Positions 23,745 to 34,943 of a stretch of DNA of 64,000 bases are shown one piece after another. A program made the translations under genes and the position numbers. How positions within the stretch are numbered: position 1 is the stretch's first letter; every line of letters begins with the position of its first letter. The notes under the pieces are model-generated. The model was not told where the DNA came from, did no database searches, and was given only the letters and a program-made list of their open reading frames with translations. The stretch spans positions 91,905,539 through 91,969,538 of the forward strand of contig CM051519.1 of assembly GCA_028015205.1 (NCBI GenBank), written 5' to 3'. This stretch comes from Mytilisepta virgata. Its lineage: Eukaryota > Mollusca > Bivalvia > Mytilida > Mytilidae.

Positions 23745-26388
23745 GAAGAGACCCTACTAGTGACATTTATGTTACTGATGCTGACATTGTTAATGCAACG
23801 GGTAAGAATATATGGTCAGAGCTTCAGAAATTTGTTTGAAAATTAACTAGCCCATGGGAAAGTTGACATAGAATTTTACATTCCGACTAAAAAATGCAAG
23901 ATGAGACTTCTAATTTTAATAAGATTGATAAAATTAATAACCAAGCATTCATATTGCTTTGCAGAATCGGGAATAGTAAGTCAAGATCTTGAAACAAGCC
24001 TGAATAGTAGTTCTGGTAAGTAGTATGATAGTATGTAATAATACACAGTAGAATAGGTTTGTTTGTGAAAATTGTGTAAAAGCATGTGCACAGTATCAAG
24101 GATTCATGAACGTTTTTTTTTTGACAACAACGTATAATTTTATTCTAAATTTCCCTTTTATAATATGCCTTAGACGCCCAGGTTAGCAGACTAAGGGCCC
24201 CTGTTTTACAATAAGTGCATATATCCAGGGGGAACATAACACTACAAAAAAATCCACATATTCCTTTTTTATAACCAAAAATGTATCATTTCGTTATTTT
24301 TATGAATAAAAAAAAAAAAGAAACAACAACATTTTTTATAACACTGCACAATATGATAAATGCAGAGTATTTCTTTTTACAACTTGAAATTACCGTAATA
24401 TAAATACATATCTTAAAATCACAACAATCAACTAATCGAAACACACCTAGAAAATACTGTTGAGCACACTACAAATTTCAGTTATGTGGATTGTACATAG
24501 TATAAGGTAAGGTAATTATTTTAAATTTCAATGGAATTGATAATAGTAACTAATTTTGCTTTGTCTATATTTTTGTAGCCCACACTTTTGACAAGACAAT
24601 CTAAATTGGATTTTAAATTTCTGCCCCATAAAAGGCACAAAGATTGGTATTCTATTCAAACTTTGTCATATTTTTTTTTAATAGGGGCTTTCTAAAGTTC
24701 CCATTTTGTAAAGTAAACTATTATATTTATCAAGTCCTCCAATGCATCGTTATCATTGTCAATAAACCCAATAATCATGTCCTGTTCTGTAATATCCCTA
24801 TCAATTATCAAGCCAGACCTAATACACAATTCCCTTACTTCATTAATTAAAATTTTTGCTGCTTTAATGTTTCAACATTGTTATTATTCGAGCAAAAATG
24901 GCATTTCCCATTCGACTTATTCATTTTTTGCAATCTAAATTCGGTATAAATAATATTGTGAATACATTTCCAATGAAATTCTTTTACCTTGTTTGGTATT
25001 TTTAACCGTTCAATTTTGTCCAAACCGTATCCCATTCAATTTCAACTCCGTACTCAGCATCCAATTTAAGCTGACATTTTGGTTTAATTTTCTTGTTTAA
25101 TGCCATCTGGATTTATTTTAACACCAACTGTTTTGGTTGTATAACTTTATTTAGTTTATTAAACAAATTCAATTCTCTGTCTATTGTAAGGCCACAAAAT
25201 TCATTTTTTAAAGTATTAATATCTCTTTCACCTTTTAAAATTTGTATAAAACTTTTTGGAATTGCGTTTTTTAAATTGGAAAATTCTGAAATACAGTTCC
25301 TTTGATCATTGATGGAACTAAATATTTCATTACAATTTTGAAAAATCTTTAAAACTTGTATCCCAGACATCTTCAATTGTTCTGAAATTACTATGCAAGA
25401 AGGAATTAAAGAATAACGGTTTGTTCTGAAAGGTTATATTGCAATTACCAAATAACCTTTGTTTCAATATCATCTTCTGAAGTATTAATTTGAATTTTTT
25501 CCATTAATTTGGCCCAAGCAAGAACACACTTCCGATAAAAGTTTGGTAAAAATTCTAAATTTAGAGATAAAAGTGATGAACATTTGCATAGAAAAAAATT
25601 CTCGTTGAATTTCATGTCTAGTTTTCTTAACCAAAATTTGCCAATAGCATTCCAACTACTATAATTCGATAAAGTAATTTGATTTGTTTACTATATATAA
25701 AATTTTGAATATTAATCATCCACATCCCTCCCTCATTTCGATCCAAGCAACATACGTCTCTAATAACGTATAAAAACCAGGAGTGAACCCAGGTGATCCA
25801 GAAGGGTAAGAAATTCCTGCTGTGTCAAACTATGCGAGGTTCAAGACATTGAGGTTAAGAAAAAACATTACTTTTTTAGACTTTAAAATCAAATATAACG
25901 AAGGCTGTTAAATGTTGGCTTTTGTAAAGGAGTTTGATCTATGCCACATGAAATAGCATGTTAAATAAATATTATGTTCGACACAACGAGGTTCCACTGT
26001 ATATTCATGCTCTTTAATCCAAATAACTCAAACCATGGCTATATAACCATAAATATATATACATTTAAAAAAATACCACAAATATAAATATCAAAAAGAT
26101 TACACATTAGGGTAGACATTCAAAATTTAAGGATATTTTTCATTCTTTTCAAGTAATATAATTATTTGAATATTTTTTTCAGCAAAGGATCCATTCAGGA
26201 TGAAGAGAGTAATTGCTAAAATTAAATACAATGAGTCAAGATTCAAGGCTCAATTTCATGAAATTGAAGTTGAAATCAAAGCAAAGGCATATGATTATGG
26301 AGTGGACAGAAAATTTGTTATTCAAACCTTTAAAAAAAGAGTTGAAGAAAACATAACAAACTTTATGGTTTTACGGAATTCTATCTAA
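23745..26388 (+). CDS. Unrecognised three-exon gene fragment carried in the Helitron
   Basis: Three exons join in one open frame with consensus splice sites: 23745-23801 (after 'attttag', before 'gtaaga'), 23965-24015 (after 'tttgcag', before 'gtaagt') and 26183-26388 (after 'tttttcag'). Every intron is phase 1, so the frame is kept exactly: 'TDADIVNAT' continues to 'ESGIVSQDLE' and then 'AKDPFRMKRVIAKIKYNES'. The last exon is rich in Lys, Glu and Phe and ends at a TAA at 26386; about 14 more codons in frame ('LIDECQTVMDEWA') suggest that stop may be premature. The 5' end and start codon are unknown. No family was recognised. It is either a host gene captured by the Helitron or an accessory Helitron gene; the L1-type fragment lies in its last intron. 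Confidence 0.5.
24016..24589. other. Non-coding, part of the last intron of the unrecognised gene
   Basis: AT-rich sequence with poly-T and poly-A runs (24108-24121, 24306-24320). No coding or repeat structure was recognised. Confidence 0.5.
24590..25790 (-). pseudogene. L1/Tx1-type LINE ORF2 C-terminal fragment
   Basis: Read on the - strand, the fragment at 25035-24847 encodes 'LKIPNKVKEFHWKCIHNIIY' followed by a 'CHFC' motif and 'VETLK'. This fits the zinc-binding region C-terminal to RT (zf-RVT) in L1/Tx1-like elements. Upstream (25376-25113 and to about 25790, where 'SGSPGFTPGFY' is legible) more of the same frame is recognisable. Downstream (24850-24700) a continuation reads 'LCIRSGLIIDRDITEQDMI'. 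Many stops and frameshifts break it. It lies in the last intron of the unrecognised gene, antisense to it. Confidence 0.6.
25791..26182. other. Non-coding stretch upstream of the third exon
   Basis: AT-rich, no open frame or repeat recognised. It ends with a polypyrimidine tract and 'cag' acceptor before 26183. Confidence 0.5.
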
Positions 26389-26534
26389 GATCTAATTGAT
26401 GAATGTCAGACTGTTATGGATGAATGGGCATAATTAATAGAAATTAAAAAAAAGTTGCATGTAGCTTGTTTTTTTATTTTATATTACTACCCTAATATGT
26501 TTGATCTTAGAAAAAGCTTGTAACCATGCATTTT

Positions 26535-27066
26535 TAGCTCGTCTGGCCAAAGGCCATATGAAATTTTAACTGTAAACTTTTACATTTTCAACTTCTCTGA
26601 TGAAACCCCTGGACATATTGAACTGAAACTTGGCCTGTAGTTTCTATGGAAGGTCCTTTACAAATTTTGCATAAATCATCTAGGTCCGTGAAACAAAATG
26701 GCCGCCATGAACATTTACATGTTCTGATTGGTCGAAATTTAAAACTTCTTCTTTGAAACCGTAAAGCCAAATGAACTGATTTTTGATATGAAACATCTAT
26801 GGAAGGTCCTTTACAAAATTTGCATAAATCTTTCTAGTCTGCGAAACAAAATGGCCACTAGAAACCTTTATATGTTCTGATTGGTCGAAATTTAAAACTT
26901 CTCCTCTGAAACGGTTTGGCCAATGAACTGATACTTGGTATGAAGCATTTGTAGAAGATCATTTACAAAGTTTCCAGAAATCAATCTAGTCTGTCAAATC
27001 AAATTAAAAGTTTGTGACAGCCAGGTGAGCAATACAGGCTCAGCCCACTGAGCCTCTTGTTAATGC
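26535..27066. repeat. Interspersed element with three ~152-bp internal repeats
   Basis: After 'ttagctcgtctggcc', three imperfect copies of a ~152-bp unit start near 26592, 26744 and 26896. Each contains 'ctatggaaggtcctttac', 'gaaacaaaatggcc' and 'tgttctgattggtcgaaatt' or diverged versions. The block ends 'caggctcagcccactgagcc'. The string 'tgagcctcttgttaatg' occurs at the end (about 27050) and again near 27223. I recall similar elements being frequent in molluscan DNA; no coding capacity. Confidence 0.65.
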
Positions 27067-27589
27067 TAGCTCTTTGATAATCAGTGCTTGGCACCACTGA
27101 AGTGATACTTATGATTGCATTATGGATAAGAAATGATATGTTGGACATGACCTTGACACAATATTAAAACATATACAAGACAAAAGTTCCAGAAATATTC
27201 CTGCTGTTCTTGTTTTGTAGCTGAGCCTCTTGTTAATGTTGGATTGAGGTATTCACCACGGAAAAAGTTTCTCACCTCAATGTAAGTTCAAGAAGGGTCT
27301 TAGCATCCGGTTGAGTAGAATTCTTTTCTTAATTCTGATAGTTGCACAGATGTGAGGCAGTATCAACAAATTACATTATAAAACAGGCTAAGAAATCTGA
27401 CACATCAAGATAGGTGTTATCAAACAACATGTCAACTGTCCATTAAATCACAGCATTTTATTTTGGTAGATTAACCAATTATTCAACAAAATCTAATCTC
27501 ATTCATTATTGCCCTGCTAAAATGGTTTGGTCTGTTCGTAGATCTTTATTATTCTCTCCCAACAACATTGTAAAATGTATATCAAGCTT
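27067..27589. other. Non-coding stretch upstream of the Helitron ORF
   Basis: No gene supported. It may hold the 5' leader of the Helitron transcript; acceptor-like 'gttttgtag' is at about 27211-27222. Nothing else recognised. Confidence 0.4.
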
Positions 27590-28859
27590 TTGAAGTTTTG
27601 ATCAACTTCAAACTTGGTGTAATTCTTCCTGATAAGGAGAAGATAATCCATATTGATTGTCATGATCAAGGTCATTGCCGGAATTTAAGGAGATGCTCTA
27701 CTGTGTACTATCATTGCTCTTCTAGGTTATGTTTATTTGATACTGATCCACATTGCCAAATAGTTACAAATGGATACTATACTTCCTCATAGGATTATTC
27801 CTTTTCCAATTCATTACTATTTTAGGTAAAGTAAAAAAAAAGGGCAAGGCCAAGAGTTTGAGAAGTATATCTGAAATGCTGAAATCCAAAAGACAAAAAG
27901 TTGTGTCATCAACAGTTCCCCAAGATCTTGTCAAAGGAAACACTGAAATTCAAAGACGCCAAATAGTAAAAAGTATACTCTGGAAAAAGACAAAAAAAAG
28001 AAAGAAGAAAATCTAAGTTTTATGATAAAGAGACCCCAAATTCCAAAGAAAATAGCCTACAGAAGTTAAGAACTAATCACAAATCATTAAAAGAATCTTG
28101 TAAATCATTGTTTAAAGGAAATTTAACAAGAGAGATTGAAAACTTTAGAAAGAAAATTAAAGATGGACCAGTGTATGTCTGCAGCATCTGCTACAGATTA
28201 TTGTATCAAAACACTGTTAGAAAGTTTCATTTAGACAAATTTAAAAAGCTCCACACATGCCTAAAGGAGAAGATAAGTAATAGTATGTATAAAAGTAACA
28301 GTCGAAAGTCCTGGATTTGTCACACCTGCAGGACAAATATGAACAAGAATAAGATTCCTGCTCAGGCTCGTGCAACTGGATTGAATTTGAAACCTATGCC
28401 AGATGAGTTGAGTGGATTAAATTCCTTGGAGATCAGACTGATAGCTAAACAAATTCCTTTCATGAAACTCGTAGCACTACCAAAGGGACGACAAAAATCT
28501 ATACATGGACCTGTTGTTAACGTCCCAGTCAATTTGGAAAAAAATTGTGATTTCCTACCAAGACTTCCCAGAGATGCTCACATCACTGGTCTCAAACTGA
28601 AAAGAAGGCTAGTATATAAAGGGCATTATATGCATCAGTACATAAGGCCTGACAAAATCAAAGATGGTATAAGACATTGAGATGTCTCAATGGGTTATAT
28701 TCAGACACACAGTACAATGTTAATTGTGACGCTAACTGGGAAAGTGAAGATGCAGACATGTGGCAATGCCTTACAGCAAACCCAAACAATCTACAAGAAA
28801 CTTTAATCCCTTTTGGGATTCAGTGTCCAGAGCTATTTTCTGAATTGGCCGCCCACTGA
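27590..28859 (+). pseudogene. Helitron N-terminal (DUF6570-like) region, frameshifted
   Basis: Three overlapping pieces. The first (27598-27792) encodes a His/Cys-rich stretch ('CHDQGHCRNLRRC'). The second (27820-28016) is very basic and runs into an A-rich slippage site ('caaaaaaaag', about 27990). The third (28019-28680) includes paired Cys motifs ('VCSICYRLL' and 'WICHTCRTNM') and ends 'YIRPDKIKDGIRH'; its frame resumes one step over at 28677. The order and Cys pairs match the DUF6570-type region that precedes the Rep domain in animal Helitrons. At least two frameshifts; not functional. Confidence 0.65.
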
Positions 28860-29459
28860 ATCCCTTATCAACCACTAATAACTCTATTCGGGAAAATCAA
28901 AAGTGGACCCCCACTCTCATTCCGGCACTCGGAACGGTTTGAATTTCATCTGGCAGTCCTAAAACAGGTAAGTCTCCATTAGTAGACATATTTTACTTTT
29001 CAAAAAACTTAAAATAATTTAAATCTTTCTCCTATTTCAGCAGTTATGGCTCATGATTCCAAGACTCCGCTTCAGATTGACCGGTGGCAGCCATTGTTGT
29101 TGTCATTTGAATATCCCTCCCATGATGCACGTTTTTCATTATAGTCTGTTTCATTTTTCCATTTTAACCTCATCAATAGAAACAAGTGAAAGGAACCACA
29201 AGATCCACTTCTATGGGATGTGATTACTTTGTTGGCATTCTAATTACAATTATACCATGAGGAGGAGTAAAAAAATGTGTGTGGGGGAAGGTGGTTATTA
29301 AGATTAAGATTTCCCTACCTCAGATTGTATTATTGTTTCTTTATCAGCTGTATTTGTTGGATATTTTTTCATAGTGACATAAACATAATGCTACGACAAT
29401 GAAAACTACTGGGCCACGGAAGAATGTTGAATGCGGCTTCATTGAGAAATTCAGCAAAT
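28860..29459. other. Non-coding gap inside the Helitron ORF
   Basis: The coding frame is lost for about 600 bp between the DUF6570-like part and the Rep domain. Consensus-like splice sites ('acag/gtaagtctcc' near 28970 and 'tcctatttcag' near 29040) suggest an intron or a small nested insertion. Nothing else was recognised. Confidence 0.5.
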
Positions 29460-30661
29460 TTATCTTATCAAGGATGATTATGCTTACAGGTGTCTAAAAA
29501 ATGTTCGTGGCAGTCCTGCATACTGGTCCTCTGTACAAAAGGAAGCCATGGCTATGATTCGACAGCTAGGCAAACCAACATGGTTTTTAACATTGAGTGC
29601 AGCAGATATGCAGTGGCCAGAAGTCATTCAAAGCATCGGATTTCAATACGGCCAAACATTAAGTGATGAAGACATCAAAAATATGTCTTGGGAGAGTAAA
29701 TGTGAATGGTTAAGAAACAATCCAGTAACTGTCGCTAGACAATTCAATCACAGACTGAACACATTTTTTACAGATTTCCTTAAAAGTAAAGCCCATCCAA
29801 TCGGAGAGATTGAAGATTATATAATTCGCATCGAGTTTCAAGCCAGAGGTTCACCACATGCCCATACAATAATATGGGTTCGTGATGCCCCAAAACTTGG
29901 TATTCAGACAGACCAAGAAGTTATTAACTTTATTGACAGGTATCAAAAGTGTTAAATTCCAGAGGAGGATGAATTTTTCGCCGAATTAGTTAAGAGATTA
30001 CAATCATTCAGCATATTGCAGGAAGACACGTTCCTCTTGTAGATTTCATTTTCCTCACCCACGAAGTAAAGCTAAAATAATTGCAAGAGAAACAGAGGAT
30101 GAAGACAAATTGAAAAAAGCCGGAAAAATTTTAAATCATATTAAAGAAACAATATCGGACAAAAATTTAGACAATTTAATTTCAATTGACACTCTTTGTG
30201 AAAAGGCTAAAGTTGAACCAAACAAATACGAAGAAGCATTGTTGATATCTGAAAGAGGGTCCACCATTGTTCTTAAAAGATCAGCTGAGCAAATTAATGT
30301 AAACAGCTACAACCCTGACATTTTATTTGCATGGCAAGCAAATATGGATCTGAGCTATATAGTCGATGCATATGCTTGAGTTATGTATGTTGCTTCGTAC
30401 GTGCTAAAGCAGGAAAGAACGATGAGTGATCTTTTGAAGAGCGTTTCAAAAGAAAGCCAGCAGAATGACGTTCGTACGCAATTGCGTAAAGTTGGGTCGG
30501 CTTTCCTCAAAAACAGGGAAGTAAGTGCACAGGAATCAGTATATCGAATATTGTCAATACCTCTCAAACAGTTGAGTCGAAAAGTAATATTTGTTAATAC
30601 AAACAAAAGAGAAAACAGGGTTGTAATGCTTAAACTTTTGTCGGTTATTAACAATTTATAA
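29460..30661 (+). pseudogene. Helitron Rep (rolling-circle endonuclease) domain, broken
   Basis: The Helitron_like_N region is clear. It starts 'NVRGSPAYWSSVQKEAMAM' and continues with 'PTWFLTLSAADMQWPEVIQ'. The metal-binding HUH motif is present as 'RGSPHAHTIIW' (about 29845-29877). The two-tyrosine motif 'MYVASYVLK' with Tyr-x3-Tyr is at about 30383-30409. Rep normally nicks one strand and links to DNA through these tyrosines. Breaks: a stop and frameshift near 29955-30060, and a TGA at 30377-30379 where relatives have Cys just before the tyrosine motif. Catalytic residues remain but the protein cannot be made whole. Confidence 0.85.
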
Positions 30662-32793
30662 AATTACAATGAAGATATTTTCTATAAAGGTCTGTTAGAA
30701 AAGTATGCAGCTAGACCTGACAACTTCGAACAAATGTGTCTTGCAGATTTATTTTCTTGGTACACGACGAGTAATAAAAGTGAATCAATCACTGATCATG
30801 ATATGGATGGAAATAGTGAAGAATGCCATAAAAATTCTCAAATAAAGCTTAAAGATAGATTGGGAGTCATGAGTAAGCGGAAACGAAAGGCAATTTTAAG
30901 GTTCCCTGGATTTAAGGACACAGAACAGAAATGTAGAAGTAGAATTATGTCTTATGTTCCTTTTAGGACTGAAGATGATATTGACATTCGTGAAGATTAT
31001 GAAATCTTTGCAGAAGAGTTAAAAGAAATTATACAATATAATGAAAAAAATTTCGTTTACAACGATGAAAATTATGAGGAAAACTTGAGTTATTTAACCA
31101 AATATGGCCCACCAAGTCACCTGTGGGGAAATATAGCACCATTAACACAATAAGCAGAAGGTGATGCTGAATAGAAGGTTCCACTTTAGAAAGGCATGTA
31201 GCATCAGAAGATATTCAATATAATGATGCTTTGTTATCAGGAAAGTCTCAACCTATCAATGCAAGGTTGAACAAGGAAACTGATAAAACCGTCACGACAC
31301 CATGTGAATACCGAAATGCATTCCACGATCTAAATGAAAAACAAAGACAAGCAGTTTTATTAAACAGAAAATGATACTGTGAAACTGTTTAAAACATGAG
31401 AAATGCATTTCCAGTTACTCCTTATTATGTATTTCTATGTGGTCCGGGAGGCGTAGGTAACAGTCATGTCATAAAGCTTGTACAGTATGATGCTGCTAGG
31501 ATATTTCGAATGTCAGGACTCTTTGAACCATCAGACACCACTGTCCTTGTTACTGGCCCAACTGGTACAAGCGCCTTTGCTATGGGAGGCCTAACCCTTC
31601 ATTCTGCATTTCTGTTTTCAGCTCAGAGTCTAAAACAATATCATTATCATAATTTCAAGTGATAAATTAAATATTCTCAGGATGAGTTTAGGATAATTAC
31701 AGCTGTTAATTATTGATGAAGTCTCTATGGTTGGTGCTGATATGCTGTATTCAATCCATAGACGTTTAGAAGAAATAAAAGGAAATCAACATCTAGATTC
31801 TAGATTTGGAAATGTGAGCATTTTAGCAGTAAGTGATTTATTACAACTTCGCCCCGTGAGACCATCAACTGTATTTGAAAACCCATCAGATGCATATGCT
31901 ACTCTACTTGTGGAAAGAAGAATTCAAGCTTTTAGAATTAACAGAAATAATGCACCAGAAGGAAGATAAGACATTTGCTGAACTCCTAAATCGTATCCGA
32001 GAAGGAACATACACTGATGTGGACATTGATGTATTTAAAAAGCAGGCAGTTGAAATTAGGGGGAGATCAGTACACGGCACTGGAGCCAAATCGTTGTCTC
32101 CATTTGTTTGCTCAAAATAAAGATGTAGATAAACACAATGAACTTATGTTACGATTTATAGGCTCTAACATAATCGAGGTAGCTGCATTGGACAGTACAA
32201 AAGATGAATTGACAAAAAAATTGATTATATCTTTGCCAGATGAACCATCAGAAACTGGTGGACTCAGGAGGAATGTAGAATTGTGCATCGGGGCTCGAGT
32301 AATGCTTATATATAATATAGACATATGTGATGGGCTAGTAAATGGTGCGTGTGGAATATTTCAAAACATTATCAAAGAAAACGAACAAGTCATATGTATT
32401 TTAGTAGCCTTTGACAGTCCGTCTGTTGGTATTAAAGCTCGCACAAACAGTATTTACAAAGCAAAATATCCAGAATGTGTACCTATAACGCGTGTGGAAG
32501 CATCATTTCAGCTTGGTCGAAGAAAAAACACCCAGAAGAAAAGAAAGCAATTTGCCATTACATTGTCCTGGGCTCAAACAATGCATAAAGTGCAGGGACA
32601 AACAGTATCTAATATAGTTATTGATCTCAAGCAGGGGAGATTTTTACCAGGTCAGGCATATGTTGCTCTCAGTCGTGTAACAAAGATAGGCGGTTTGCAT
32701 ATAACCGAGTCTGATGAAAAGAAAATAGCAGTCGATAAGACTGCCATTGAGGAAATGAAAAGATTGCGACAGCATACAGTGGGTAAAATTTGA
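30662..32793 (+). pseudogene. Helitron PIF1-like helicase, broken
   Basis: Continues from Rep through 'MCLADLFSWYTT' (30734) and 'RKRKAILRF' to the helicase. Walker A is at 31441-31467 but reads 'GPGGVGNSH', with Asn in place of the essential Lys. Walker B 'LIIDEVSM' is at 31706-31729. The last block (32017-32793) is the longest open part and holds 'SWAQTMHKVQGQTVSN' and 'GQAYVALSRVTKIGGL', the C-terminal motifs of PIF1 helicases. Frameshifts and stops at about 31153, 31370, 31662, 31969 and 32017 split it. The enzyme would unwind DNA during rolling-circle transposition; this copy is dead. Confidence 0.88.
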
Positions 32794-32809
32794 AAGTGTA
32801 GACTTTGAG

Positions 32810-33211
32810 CATGTAACCAATGTCGTCAAAATTGTCCATATAAATATCTGCTCGATTGGAAAAAATTGGATTTCCTTCAGAAAGAGAAATTTCTCCAATA
32901 TATGGACATCATCTTTTTTTTTTACAGAAACCTGGTTATATCCCTCACAAGAACTGCCACAGTTCCTACCAATCAGTGACCCAGTAATTTTTCTAAAGGA
33001 CCGTCAAATGATTCCTGAATTTAGGGACAAGTCACACGGAGGGATTTTAATGCTAGGTAGAAATCGGCTGAAATCAAGCGAAATTCAGGTTAATGTACCA
33101 CAGTTTGAATGTATTGTCACAAAACTTTCAACTAATCCTGTGTGTTTGTATAGACAGCAAGGAGGTGTCCCATTAGATATGTTTATTTTGAACTTAAAGT
33201 CTTCAACATGA
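32810..33211 (+). pseudogene. AP-endonuclease-like domain at the Helitron C-terminus (truncated)
   Basis: Directly after the helicase, sequence reads in shifting frames as 'DFLQKEKFLQYMDIIFF', then 'TETWL' (32924-32938), then 'LPQFLPISDPVIFLKDRQ' and 'DKSHGGILML' (33030-33056). This is the exonuclease-endonuclease-phosphatase pattern of non-LTR retrotransposon endonucleases ('DII..TETWL', 'HGG'). A T-run of ten (32914-32923) shifts the frame. The domain stops at 33211 after roughly half its usual length. Such a fusion marks the Helentron group of Helitrons. Confidence 0.7.
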
Positions 33212-33348
33212 TAACTGAAGGAAATAATATGTAGAAGAATTGTATTATAATGTTTTAGGTAAATGTTCTTTCTTATTGATAGGTTCATGTTCACTGAATA
33301 TTTTGAAGCTAGTGGAATTTTTTCGGCATTTTCACTAGAGAGGCGAAT

Positions 33349-33376
33349 TTGTATTCAGTAGAATACTTCCTTCTAG
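33349..33376 (+). other. Helitron 3' terminus: hairpin and CTAG
   Basis: 'gtattc' (33351-33356) and 'gaatac' (33361-33366) form a perfect 6-bp stem with a 4-nt loop. Ten bases later the element ends in CTAG (33373-33376), matching the CTRR consensus, with T as the next base. This fits a rolling-circle terminator. Confidence 0.75.
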
Positions 33377-33953
33377 TTATGTATGATTTCTCACTTGGTA
33401 TTATTGTTCATTCAAAATGTTTTCAGTAGTTATTTACTGAAGTTCACTTTTATTGAAGGTTTGCGTTCATATCAACGACAACAAAGACATTTTTCTTTAT
33501 CTTTTCTAAATATATATCCTTTCTATATGAAGTGTTTGACAGAAAATGATATACAACGTACATGCAACACCCGTTATATAGTTCGTTTTTCGTGCCTTCC
33601 ATTGTAAATGTTTCAAAACATTATCTATGACATGCCAGTTGACACAATGACTTAAAGTAATGCTACAGCTAGCATAAAAAATTTAGATTTCAGCCTTTCC
33701 TCATCTGTTGAAGTAGGTTTATGTTTATCCTTGTTATGATTCATTATTGCTGATTGACAAGATTGAGTAAATTACAACTACAGATATTTCCAAGTATTCT
33801 ATATAATTTAGCAACATCTCAGCCTTGCTTTGGGGCTGGGTTATTTCAGCAAGTTAATCCTTTGAATTGGTCAGTTTTACAGTGTAAAAAAGTCTGCATT
33901 GATGTTTTTTGCAAAGTGTGAAAAATCAATACCCGCCCTCAATATCTGACATC

Positions 33954-34233
33954 ACTGTCGTAACCTTTCATGTGCCGCCGCCGAATTGTGACTTCCCCCG
34001 GATTCACTTTGTTGAACTTCACGACGGATGCCGTATACGGAGAGGAACTGCTTACTCTTCCGGAGCACCTGTGTGCACTCCTGGTTTTTATAGGAGTTCG
34101 TGTTGTTCATTGTTTTTTTTTAGTTTTCTGTGTTTATTTGTTGTGCTTGTGGTTGTTCATTTGTCTTCCCGGGTTTGTCTGTCCAATGGATTACGTTTTT
34201 TGATTGCTCCTTAGGTATAGTTTTCCTTTTTCT
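33954..34233. repeat. Interspersed repeat inserted in unit 3
   Basis: Inserted between 'ctgacatc' and 'ttagactgcc', which are contiguous in unit 2. It contains 'cccgggtttgtctgtcc', the same family as the inverted-repeat arms flanking the C1q genes, but extends further upstream ('ggagcacctgtgtgcactcc'). No coding capacity. I recall this family as common in mussel DNA. Confidence 0.65.
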
Positions 34234-34943
34234 TAGACTGCCATTTTGCATAAATAGAAATTTCAAAATTACAGACCAATTTATCGTTTCAATTAGTTAA
34301 AATTATTCCGGTAGATGTTCTTTCATTATCATACATGCCAACTGGCGGAAATAGATAGTTTAACTACGATGAACCAATGCTTATAAAGCAATATTTTATC
34401 ATCGACGAACAGGTTTAAAGTGTCAATCAACTTTTGTATGTTTCTAAGTTTATTTTAAATGAGATTTTTGCCTTTATAACCCCTCTTAAGTCTTGTGTCT
34501 TATTCCACTCCGCGTAATCAGGGTTTTATTATTTGAGCAAGGAGAAAGTGCACCTGTCTGGTGTGTCAGAGGACGTATACTTGAGATTGTAAACGATGAT
34601 CTTGAATTCCATTTCAGAAAATCTTGTTCTATTCAAAAATTAAAAAAAAACAAGTATGAAATAGACTTTTGGATATATTAAAGGTCAATTTTTCGTTTAT
34701 GCTACATGCACTTTTGAGGTATTTTTTCACTGTTTTACTTTTTCTTGTTCTCAAGTTCAAACTATATTATACAGCATAATTACAAAAATCAAGTTTTCGG
34801 CCGAGAAGAACCAATGATTTTATAGAGGTCTGTATAATGTGTACGTTGTAGGAAGTGGCTCAGCAATCGCGACTGGAACCAACGTTTTTCAGAGGAACTT
34901 GCAAATTACAAAATGAATATAGTCTTATATGTACTAGGCCAAA

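Larger units (their letters stand above)
22691..33376 (+). mobile_element. Helitron/Helentron-like insertion between units 2 and 3 (10.7 kb, dead)
   Basis: The left flank ends 'gccattaa' (22690) and the right flank starts 'ttatgtatg' (33377). The uninterrupted site 'gccattaa/ttatgtatg' is seen at 11999/12000, 42287/42288 and 57568/57569, so this is one insertion between A and T. The 3' end shows Helitron hallmarks: a 6-bp stem hairpin at 33351-33366, then 10 nt ending in CTAG. Inside are DUF6570-like, Rep, PIF1-like helicase and AP-endonuclease-like coding remnants (27590-33211) in Helitron order, plus a cargo region (23115-27240). The 5' end is 'ttaattcgcctcc'; a canonical TC start would lie at 22695, so the left edge is uncertain by a few bases. 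Confidence 0.85.
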
